A stretch of DNA of 64,000 nucleotides from Ilex aquifolium (taxonomy: Eukaryota; Streptophyta; Magnoliopsida; Aquifoliales; Aquifoliaceae). The notes below the pieces were generated by a model. It had not been told where the DNA came from. It made no database searches and saw only the letters and a list, made by a program, of their open reading frames with translations. The position numbers and the translations under genes were made by a program. Positions 55,259 through 64,000 of the stretch are shown here, piece by piece; position 1 is the first letter of the stretch; each line of letters starts with the position of its first letter. The stretch is from positions 12,812,451-12,876,450 of the forward strand of contig OX637395.1 in assembly GCA_951799425.1 (NCBI GenBank), in the 5' to 3' direction.

Positions 55259-57483
55259 TTTGGCCACCACCTCCTCGGGATCACGGTCTCCAAGCCGGGT
55301 ACCGAGCCCTGTTTTCATTGCAGCATAGAAACAGTTTTTGGCCGCCAACTGGTCACCCCGGATCTCCATGATTCCACGTAGGGTGGGGAACTTCATTTTC
55401 TGATGGTAGCTGGAGTGGACCGCTCTCATTGCGTGCAGCCACGTCCTTCCCATTATGGCATTATATGGGGAATCAGAGTCTATCACCAAAAACTCCACCG
55501 GGATCGAGATGATCGCTGCCTGAACCATCAAAGTGATCTTGCCGAGCGGGAGGGCACTTGAGCCGTTAAAACCGACCAGGGGGGTTTGAACAGGCTTCAA
55601 GTCCCCGCAGGTCAGGCCCAACTTCCGGAAGAGGTCGTCGTACATCACCTCAGATGAACTCCCAGAATCTATCAGGATCCTCCTCACATCAAATTTGCCG
55701 ATTCGCAAGGTGATTACGAGTGCATCATCATGCGGCAGGGCCACTCCCCCTAAGTCGGCGTCAGAGAAGCTGATGACCTCTTGATCTAGTCGGGGCCTCT
55801 TAGAGGACTGTCCTGCCCACCCACTTTCTTCAACCTTTAACGCCTGAGAAACTCTCTTACGTTCCGCGCGTAGGACATTATACGTCGGCCTTTCAACCGT
55901 ACAGGCGTGTATAACGTTAATTATAGGAACAACCTCTCGGGGCGACTCCGGCCTCTCCTCTACCGCCCTTCATCAGGGCCTTTGGTCAATGAATTCTCCA
56001 AGGTGCCCATCCCGGACCAACTGCTCGAGGAAGGACTTGTATGCTTTACAATCTTCAGTCATATGGCCAAAATCCCTATGATAGGAACATTTGACTGTTG
56101 TATCTCTCGTGGCCGGGTCACCTAACATCTTTGGGGGCCACCTGAAATACGGTTGATACTTTATCTTGTTCAGCATCCTGTAAATAGGTTCCTTGAAAAC
56201 TGTGTTAACCCCTTGGAAGGACAGGCGGTTTGGTGGCGAAGTGGGTGCACTCCTGCGAGACGGCTGTTCTCTCTCCCTCTTTCTCGGCGTCGCGGCTCTG
56301 TTCTCGGGAACAGCGGTCTCCTCCTCAACTCGTGCATACTTGTCTATGCGTGCCATCAAATCTTTCATGTCCCCAGGAACCTTCTTAGTAAGAGACCGGT
56401 AGAGGCCGGTGTCCCGGGATAATCCCAGCCGAAAAGATGCTGCAGCCATTGCCTCCGAGCATGCGTCCACCTCGTTAACCTCCTCCCAGTACCGGATCGC
56501 ATACTGTCGGAGGGATTCCCCGTTCTTCCTCCTAAGTGTCAGCAAGGCGCCAATGTCTTTCGGCCTTCTAGTGCTGGTGATGAACCGCGCCTTGAAAAGC
56601 TCAGCCATTTGCCTCCAACATTCGATGCTTTCCGGGGCCAAACTCTCATACCACTTCATAGCGGTATCCCCCAGGCTCATGGGGAAAACTCGGCATTACA
56701 CCCTATGGTCGGTGTCATAGATTGACATTAGTTGCTTGTAATGCCGAAGGTGATTCTCAGGATCGGTTCTCCCATCATATGCCTTGAATCGGGGGACGAC
56801 GAACTTCTTCGGCATTTCAGTTTCTCTGATAGATCGCACAAACGGAGAAGAGATCTGCTCGTCATCTCCCCTGGGTTGTGGTTCTCGGCGCCTGTCGCCA
56901 ATATATTCTCGGGGGTATCTAGCCCCCCTCGGCCCCCTTGCGGTAGACTCCGTCTGGGATCCCGTGGACACGGTATCTCGAGGAATTCCACGGCGGAGGT
57001 CCCACCACGAAAGGCTTGCCCCAAGGCGATCTTCCCTGGACCCTTTAGTGGGTGCATGCTTTTGCCGATTTCGTGGATTTTGTCTCTCGGCTGAGCGTCC
57101 GCGCCGATTCCTCTCGAGGGTCCCAAGCCTCGTTCTCCCGGACTCCCCTCGGCTGGGACTCCGATCCACTGGTTCTTGAGTGTGCCAACTGACATTCGTT
57201 GATTGCTCGAACTGTCTGAGCCTACGCCGCACCTTGGCGTTGTCCCTTTCAAGTTCCCTCATGCGTTCCCCCATACGTTCCTCCACCATCTCCACGATGT
57301 CACGGGCCGAGGGGATTTGCCCCCTGGTCCTTGATCCATGAGGAATGTCCGTTGAGAAGAACGTTCAACCCCAGCTGATCGACGTGCTGGGCTTAATTCT
57401 CTAACCGTCGGGAGGCGGGTGGCTTCCACATTTCTCATGTGAAAACTCCCTACCCCCTCACCTTGGGATCGTGTGTTCACCAT
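55256..57483 (-). pseudogene. gag: Element F gag-protease, broken
   Basis: The start is the ATG at 57483 (M-V-N-T-R-S-Q as in E). Lesions: a one-base deletion in a C run near 57328, TAA at 56698-56696 and a double TGA TGA at 55975-55970 where E has two arginines. The knuckle C-X2-H-X4-H-X4-C and the protease D-S-G-S-S motif are intact between the breaks. Confidence 0.9.
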
Positions 57484-57514
57484 GACGCAACCGCTACAAA
57501 GGAAAGGTTGTATG

Positions 57515-57532
57515 TTCCCACAGACGGCGCCA
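57515..57532 (-). promoter_or_regulatory. Primer binding site of element F
   Basis: On the minus strand it reads tggcgccgtctgtgggaa, the same as E, three bases after the LTR end. Confidence 0.8.
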
Positions 57533-57535
57533 AAT

Positions 57536-58315
57536 TGCACGGGATAATTCCTGCAATCAACTTGAGACAGCGGCTTAGCTAATGATGAACCCTGAAACCA
57601 CCACAAGGTTAGGAAAAAGGGAGTCAGGCGCACGCCCGGCTTATCCCCTCCGAAGCTTAAGTCAGCAAGAGTGAGAGGGTAAAGCTCTATTCAATAAGTT
57701 CTACTTCGAGTTTGCGTACCTTAGTTCATTTTTCTGAGGGGTATTTATACCTGAACTCGTAATGATTGCTCTGACACAGAGGTCATCTCAGCATTTAATG
57801 CCCTTCTCAATTACCTATGTGCAATGAGTGATTCCTACCTGGATTCCCGTGTCATCAATGCTCGGGGGAGGGAACCAGCCCTTGGCTCTACGCCGAGGAC
57901 CTCCAGCTATCCCCGAGTACTGGAGTGCCTATGAACGGCGTCTGACACCTACTCCCGAGTAGTCGGCGCCTAGGGGCGAGCGCCCCCTACTTCTGTTCTC
58001 GGCGTCTTAGCCATTAATGCATCTGCTCATGATTGTCAGTTTGGGTCTTCGCGGATGCAGAGGCTCATTAAATGCTCTGTCTAAGTCACTCACGTCTCCA
58101 TAAATGCTGGGTCAAATCGCATTAATTGCTGGTGTCAGAAGCTTATACTCGGCTCTACGACACCACGCTCCCTCGTCGGCTCTCCTCCTTATTGTCGGCA
58201 CCGGCTCATTGTTCGGAGTCGGCTCCAATCCTCGGCATCGGCTTCATGGCTTCATAACGGCTACACCTGTACACGTGTCGCCTTGGGGTCTGCTGCGCCG
58301 CCTTGAGTCCCTCCA
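57536..58315 (-). repeat. Element F 5' LTR (780 bp)
   Basis: Pair of the LTR at 47240-48019. A TATA box (gtataaatac) on the minus strand lies at 57750-57741. Confidence 0.95.
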
Positions 58316-58320
58316 CAAAC
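58316..58320. repeat. Target site duplication of element F, right copy (caaac)
   Basis: Identical to 47235-47239. Confidence 0.93.
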
Positions 58321-58503
58321 CATAGAAAACGAGGAAAGCAAGGGGAAATTTTGAAAAATCAACTCCTCCATTCATAAGTGAATTAAATAAGAATCAACCA
58401 AACAAACCACACAGATACATAATGCTCGTAATCTCATCTCTGAAACAGTATCGTTAACCTGGAACAAAACCCCCTTCTATCTGGCTCGCCCTTAAATCCC
58501 TCA
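58321..58503. other. AT-rich DNA between element F and the hAT MITE
   Basis: No coding or repeat signal. It continues the sequence to the left of element F. Confidence 0.5.
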
Positions 58504-58934
58504 TGTCTCTCCAGGGGCGGCTCAAGGTAAATTGAGGCCTAAAGCGGTAATATTAAATGAGGCTTTTTTATTTTTAGTATTATTTTTTTAAAAAAATATT
58601 TTAATTTTTTTTAAGTCAGAGAGGAGGATGTGATATTTTATTTTTATGTTTTAAGAGATAGAGAGATAGAGAGATTTTATTTATTTATTTTTTAAATTTT
58701 TTATTTTTGAGTTTCTAATATTATGGATTGAATTGTAGGCCCAAATTATTGAAATTATAATTTTTTGATTGCGCTTAAATTTTTTGGGGCCTTTTTATAA
58801 GGTCTAACATTTTCATGGATTTAAATTTTTTATGTGGACTAGTTATGTATCTACAATTATGGGGCCTTCTAAAAATTTGGGGCCTAAAGCCCATACTTTT
58901 TTTTTAATACTATAGGGCCGGCCCTGTGTCTCTC
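58504..58934. mobile_element. hAT-type MITE (58512-58926) with 8-bp TSDs
   Basis: The ends CAGGGGCGGCTCA and, inverted, CAGGGCCGGCCCT are hAT-type terminal repeats. They are flanked by an 8-bp duplication tgtctctc (58504-58511 and 58927-58934), the hAT target length. The 415-bp body is AT-rich with ggggcctaaagc-like stretches near both ends and no ORF, so it needs a transposase from elsewhere. Confidence 0.88.
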
Positions 58935-59346
58935 TCACTACCCCCAAAGCAGGATAGTGTAGATTATGATCAAACTTGACATTATACTTTTGAAAGCACA
59001 CGGCTCCTCTTTACTGTCATAGTCTAAGCTATATATCTCACAAGTATAGTGGCAGCACCTTTTCCTCTCTAGCAGCATAATGTCTCTTTTATCTTCTTTC
59101 CACCTTTATCTCAAATTCTTAATTCTATAACATATATAAGGGTGTCAAAATATAAATAACCATTAAAATTACACGGAATTAAAGTTTAAATCTTTCTTAA
59201 GCCATCTATTTTATAAACGAATGAACACATCACGACACGATTAATAAACAAATCGAGTATGAATAAAATCAATTAAAAAATATACAATATGACTTGTTTA
59301 TATAACAATTATACACAACATAACCACAATATAACATGATTCGTTA
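58935..59346. other. AT-rich non-coding DNA between the MITE and element G
   Basis: No gene or repeat recognised. It ends at the LTR of G; the last five bases (cgtta) would be the left TSD of G. Confidence 0.5.
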
Positions 59347-60035
59347 TGATGGTGTTTTCTACTGAAGCTGAGCTTTGGGTATGGGTATATGTGAAATTAA
59401 GTATGGTGCCTGAGCTATATGGTTCGTGCCGAACAATACTGGTAGATGCTTAGGGGAATTGAGGGAAGGGAAATAACACAAAGGAATTATAGTGGTTCAC
59501 CGGCCTGAGAGCTCGGCTAATCCACTCTGCAATGGAGATTCTTGCTCCTATTTTCTTATTGATGGTGTTGGGTGTATTACAGCGTAATGTGGAGGAAATT
59601 AGGGTTCCTTCTGGCTCTCCCCCCGTAATGGAGGCTTGCCCTGTCTTTTATAGCCTCATACTTACCTCTAATTCGATTTTACTTCCTATCATGAAGGGAT
59701 CTTCCTCCCTCTCTCCTTTCAATCCCGGAGTTTCCTCAACTCCATATGATTGGCTTCAAACGATCTATATCCCGAGATCTTTGCCTTCTACCGTGGGATC
59801 CTCCTTAATATTGGGAGAGGATTTTGGTGGTTTGAGAGTTTCGTGCCTTGGTTCTTGCTTCCTAGTTATTCTGTCGGTATCTGCTGTTGTCTAGCTGTCT
59901 CATTTTCTTTCTTGTTGTGATCTCACCTGTGGGGAGCTCTGGCTTTAGGCCTCTGAGCTATGAGCCCTTCGCCTGACCTCCTGAGCTGGGCTCTGTGCTT
60001 GAGTTCATATCTAGGATTTATTTTAGGTATCATCA
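59347..60035 (-). repeat. Element G 3' LTR (689 bp)
   Basis: On the minus strand it starts TGATGATACCTAAAATAAA and ends ACACCATCA. It aligns with the element A LTR along its length. Confidence 0.88.
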
Positions 60036-60050
60036 GTTGCCCCCCATCCC
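60036..60050 (-). promoter_or_regulatory. Polypurine tract of element G
   Basis: On the minus strand it reads agggatggggggcaac next to the LTR start TGATGATACC. Confidence 0.8.
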
Positions 60051-60697
60051 TTGGTTCAAGCGAGCTTGGGCAGGGGCTGAGCTGTTTTAAACCGAGCTAG
60101 AGTCCGCTCGTGACTGACCTTGGTTTGTATAAGGGTACTGCCTTTTTGACGGTTTTCTGGCAATCATGGCCTCCTCGATTCCCGCGCATGTTCCAGCCCA
60201 CGTCCTTTCAAGCCATAAATGCCCAAATGGCCATCAAAACCCCCCTTCTAACACTGTTCATCTTCTTCATTGCTCTTCGTTTCCATTCTTCTTGCGATTT
60301 CAGACCATCCTACTTGAAATTTCCTGACTTCTTGTTCGAAACCGAATTCCATGTTCTCGTTTCGAAGACTTGCAGTGCGTCTTTCCTTCGATATCGCTCC
60401 GGGCTTTTGTTCGTCGCCATTCCTGAGTTAGGTACGTCCTTTGCCCCTTTCACTTCCTCCTTCGCTCTAGATCCCTCGAATTCGAGGTGCTTGCTGCATT
60501 TTTGGGCTTTTCGGTTCTTTTACTTTTGGAATTGTGACCATTGCCTAACTCCACTTCCCCACTTTGTGGATTGGAGTTCTATAGTACATATCCTTGCCGT
60601 TGGGAGCTACTGTGTTGACCCCAGGGTCATTAGAGAGTGCCTGACCAGTGTCCCTTCACTTTATCGCTCTTTTAATCTTCCTTTTTCTCTTCCTACC
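60051..60697 (+). promoter_or_regulatory. Leader region of element G antisense gene
   Basis: Plus-strand leader between LTR and ATG. A TAG/GTACGT donor-like site near 60435 and a ccccag acceptor-like site near 60624 suggest a 5' UTR intron, with partners in A and B. An open frame (60110 on) covers the region but is not well conserved as protein in A. Confidence 0.35.
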
Positions 60698-63306
60698 ATG
60701 TCTGCCTCTTCTAGAGCCACTCGCTCCTCTGTTTCCCTCTTAGGAGATAGGTCCACTGAGGAAGAGACTAAATTAGGGGAAGTAGGTGACGAGATTGACA
60801 ATTTCCCTGGGGTTGATGTTGTTGACTCCGAGGTCAACACCGGGGAGCCCCCCTCATCATCCTCTCCCCTGCCCTCTAAGTCTAACAAAGGCAATGGCAA
60901 GGTCAGTGGAGTTGGGATCTCTGATGTCTCAACGTACTTAGGAGCTGCCTTTAAGCAGGTCGAGCAAGTGGGCCCAAGCAAGCTCAACCCTTTCTTGTTA
61001 AACGTTTTGCGTACCCGCTGTAGGTTCTCTGTTGGCGTCGAGCTCTTGAGCCCAAACAGTTTTACTCCCTATGTTGCCCAAGTTAATAAGAGGGTCTGTT
61101 TTTTTTAGGCCGCCTTCGATAATGGCCTTCGCTTTCCTATGCATCCCTTCTTCAAGAATATTCTGCAGTACTTCAACATGTGCCCCTCTCAGCTTTCTCC
61201 CAACTTCTGGGGTGTCTTAGCGGGTCTTCTGGTCCTCTTCAAAGACCTAAACCTCGGGGTTCCTACCCTTCCTTTATTCCTGGAATTTTTCAATGTCAAA
61301 CCGACCTCTCCTGAAGGCTTCTTGTATGCCTCTAAGCGTGCCAATGCTAGGCAGCTTATTTCTAATATTCCAACCTCCCACAAGCATTGGAAGGAACATT
61401 TCTTCTTCGTCGGGGGCACCAACTGGGAATACAATCCTGCTGATAGGTCGGACACTCTTGGTATTCCCAAGGCCTGGACTCGTCCGAAAAACTTGGGTGA
61501 GTCCTTGCTTGGGTTAGTTGAGTTTTTGTTTCAAGGATCATGAGCTCCTAACTCTGCTCTGCTTTTGTGTTTTTTAGGTACCCGTTTCGAACTCTGCGCT
61601 AAAGAACAGGAGGCGAAGCTGAAATTAGCAAAGTGTAACCCCAGAAGGTACTCCGAGCTCATTTTGCCTTGGGTTTTGGTGGACAGAGGGTTTAGCCTTC
61701 CTGAGGTGGAGATTGAAGCTCCGCTTCCAATTTCTGTTGTCAGACCTGAAGAAGCTGCCGGTAACCCCTTTTTCCTAAGGGTTTCTTTGTCTTCTTTGTC
61801 TTACCTTCTATTTCTTCCCTCCTGTCTAATTGTCTTAGCTCAGACCTCCCAGGATCTTCCACCATGAAGCTTAACCCCGAGGAAATCCAGGCTAAGGTGA
61901 ACAAGTTGTCAAAGAGTGGGAGAGGTAGCAAGCGGAAGGCTCAGGTCGGTTCTGGGAGCAGCTCTGCTCCCCAATCCAAAGTTCAAAAATTGGGGGAGCC
62001 AACTTCTTCCTCTGCTGTCAAGGAACTGGTTCCTCCCCCCAGCCCTCCTCAGATCGTGAAGACCCCTTCTTCTCCAAAAGCTCAGCCTACCTCAGCGGGA
62101 GATCAGGCTTCTCCTTCCTCGTCTGAGGTCGAGAAGGCTTTGGAAACGATCCCTCGCTTCCCATCCCGCATTTTTAGATATAGCTCTTCAGGGAAAGTTA
62201 TTGAGACATCTCTGGTGGGTCCTGAGATCAAGAAGGGGACATAACCCGAAGTGAAGGAAGAAGAGGATTCCTTTTTTGAAAACATGGAGCTCGCTGCAGG
62301 GGCTGTTTCCTCTATTCTTCCTGAGTCTGACGTCAAGAGGGCTGCCTCTATGGAGCTTGAAGAGTCTATCGCATCAGCTCTTCAGGGAGCAGCTACCGTA
62401 AGTCTTGATATTCTCATGCATCTGCTTAACCATATGTCATAGCTGTTCTCAACTTACTTATTTTCCTTTGCCTCTTAAGATGGCCATCTATGTAAAGGGC
62501 CTGCTGAGGAGAGTTCGGTCTTCTGAGCCCTCTGTTAAAGCTCTGAAGGCATATGAGCTCAAGGTTGCGGAGCTGTCTTTTGAGAATGAGGAACTCAGAA
62601 ACGAAGTGAAGGGCCTAACTGAACAACTGGAGAAGCAATGCTCTGACTCAAGGGCTTCAAAACAGCCAAGTTTAAGGCTGAGGAGGGAGAAAAGAAGGCT
62701 CGTGATGAGCTAAGGATTGTGGGGGATGAGCTGAAGCATAAAACTGAGCTCTGGGCTAAGGCTAATCAGGATGTTTTTGACGCCCGCAACTCTCTCGAGT
62801 TCACAAAGAGATAATATGACACCATTTGCGAGGCAAATGGGATTCTCCACAAGGAGCTCAAGGAGAAGAATGATTTAATCGCCGAGTTGACCGATGAAGC
62901 CACCACCCAATGGGCCTCTGGGTGGCTCGCCTTCCAGCGTAAAGCTTCCAAGACCTTTCCCGACCTGGATTTTAATTTTCCTATCCCAACAGAGGGGGAA
63001 TTGGATGAAACCGACTCTGATGGCGAGGGAGACACCTCAGCTCTTCTCCCTGACGCCTCAGGCCAGGATGTACCTGCTCCTCCAGCGTTTGCGCGTGCTG
63101 CATCCTTCTCTGCTGACCTGGTGACCGAAGCCCTTGAACAAGGATCATTACTAGACAGGGCAGAGGTTCCTGGGATCAACATTCCAGAATTTTACTCCTC
63201 TAGCTTCTGGATCCTTGCCTCCTGAGCTGCCGGGCTCTGTTTCTTCTGTTGAGGCTGCATCCGCTGAGTTGCAGGATCTTTTGTCTACTCCTCCTCCAGA
63301 GACTTA
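60698..63306 (+). pseudogene. Element G antisense gene, four exons, Transposase_28-like and coiled coil
   Basis: Exons: 60698-61496, 61578-61760, 61844-62397 and 62480-63306, all with GT-AG introns. Splice 1-2 gives N-L-G-T-R and splice 2-3 gives D-L-P-G-S-S-T-M-K, both matched in A. Exon 1 has the acidic Ser-rich lead and the core R-F-P-M-H-P-F and C-P-S-Q-L-S-P-N. Exon 3 is basic and Ser-rich; exon 4 is the coiled coil, then T-Q-W-A-S-G-W and an acidic tail. Damage: TAG at 61106-61108 (Glu), TAA at 62242-62244, a frameshift near 62650, TAA near 62812 and a frameshift near 63190. It was once the same gene as in A. Confidence 0.75.
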
Positions 63307-63584
63307 GGATTTTTAGTTGTAATTTCTGTTCTTGAGATGTAACTTTGCTTTGGGCTAGGACTTACATTACTTCGCAATATCCATCTGTTTTTTACTAATT
63401 TCCCTTTGCTGGATTAGCATACATATATGCATTTGAATTTTGATTTCGAACTGTGTACTTTCTTGCTTTGCTTTATATACTCCCCTTGCCCCCTTTGCTT
63501 TGAGGGGTGTTGTGCTCTTCTTGAAGCAAAATTACTAGGTTTGAAGAGTACAGAAGGGGCTCCTTCTCTCTTCTTCTTCCTGAG
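63307..63584. other. Element G stretch between antisense gene and array
   Basis: Non-coding, T-rich on the plus strand; presumably the 3' UTR of the antisense transcript. A has a second antisense gene in this interval; G does not. Confidence 0.5.
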
Positions 63585-63970
63585 CTACACGGCTTGATTC
63601 GTGAACTGGCGAGTTCTTTCTGAGCTACATGGCTCAATTTTGTGAACTTTACGAGTTCTTTCTGAGCTACATGGCTCGATTTTGTGAACTTTACGAGTTC
63701 TTTCTGAGCTACATGGCTCGATTTTGTGAACTGGCGAGTTCTTTCTGAGCTACATGGCTCGAGTTTGTGAACTCGAAAGTTCCTACTGAGCTACATGGCT
63801 CGAGTTTATGAACTTGAAAGTTCCTACTGAGCTACATGGCTCGAGTTTGTGAACTCGAAAGTTTCTACTGAGCTACATGGCTCGAGTTTGTGAACTTGAA
63901 AGTTCCTACTGAGCTACATGGCTCGAGTTTGTGAACTTGAAAGTTCCTACTGAGCTACCTGGCATTTTCA
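63585..63970. repeat. Tandem hairpin array of element G
   Basis: Units of about 45 bp repeat GAGCTACATGGCTC (4-bp stem) and CGAGTTTGTGAACTCG (6-bp stem, 4-base loop), with variants such as cgagtttgtgaacttg where pairing survives as G-U. Same position and two-hairpin plan as the arrays of A, E and F but a different sequence. Confidence 0.85.
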
Positions 63971-64000
63971 ATAGATCCTTTCTGAAACAACAAAATTCAT

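Larger units (their letters stand above)
47240..58315 (-). mobile_element. Element F: complete but degenerate Tat-lineage retrotransposon
   Basis: It is 11076 bp long with 780-bp LTRs (47240-48019 and 57536-58315) and caaac TSDs. The gene order equals that of E. The LTRs differ at about 18 of 780 sites by eye (2.3 %), so F is clearly older than E. Gag-pol carries at least seven disabling lesions, but the antisense gene is fully open. Confidence 0.93.
59347..64000 (-). mobile_element. Element G: Tat-lineage retrotransposon, 3' half only
   Basis: On the minus strand this is the 3' end: tandem array (63585-63970), antisense gene (plus strand, 60698-63306), purine tract (60050-60036) and 3' LTR (60035-59347). 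Pol and gag lie beyond base 64000. LTR and antisense gene are closest to element A, so A and G are one family in opposite orientations. Confidence 0.88.

Overview
This window is plant nuclear heterochromatin built almost wholly of nested LTR retrotransposons. Five belong to the Tat branch of Ty3/gypsy: pol lacks a chromodomain, gag has a C-H-H-C knuckle, and antisense genes lie between pol and the 3' LTR. One is Athila-like. There is also one hAT-type MITE. I found no ordinary host gene, rRNA, tRNA or CRISPR array. A land plant is certain from the element types; the species cannot be named from sequence alone.

Layout. A (1-11031, +) is the 3' part of a Tat element: damaged gag, a long open pol, a hairpin tandem array, two antisense gene remnants and a 3' LTR. 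It ends inside the gag of B (11032-31447, +), an older Tat element also broken by a solo-LTR-like insert (11257-12599) and by the Athila-like element C (18957-29197, TSD actct). B ends with its own 3' LTR (30860-31447). Unclassified decayed DNA (31448-32967, 43653-47239, 58321-59346) hosts two complete related Tat elements on the minus strand: E (32968-43647, TSD gttca, LTRs 746 bp each, about 4 differences) and F (47240-58315, TSD caaac, LTRs 780 bp each, about 18 differences). A hAT MITE (58512-58926, 8-bp TSD) follows, then G (59347 to beyond 64000, minus), a relative of A.

How the parts work together. In E, gag-protease and RT-RNaseH-integrase are both open and in one frame, separated by a single UAG whose context (UAG CAA UCA) fits the known leaky-stop pattern UAG-CAR-YYA. 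F keeps the same stop and context although its gag-pol carries about seven disabling lesions. On the opposite strand, E and F each carry a three-exon gene (684 and 690 codons) with its own TATA box, conserved GT-AG introns and a conserved 3' stem-loop. A, B and G carry a four-exon version of the same protein plan (Transposase_28-like domain, low-complexity linker, coiled coil). Tandem arrays just 3' of pol in A, E, F and G use different sequences but the same plan of two short hairpins per unit.

Athila element C has, downstream of pol, a small broken ORF with a basic patch and closely spaced cysteines that resembles carlavirus nucleic-acid-binding proteins. This is the least secure and most surprising call. 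All family assignments are by eye; no database search was run.
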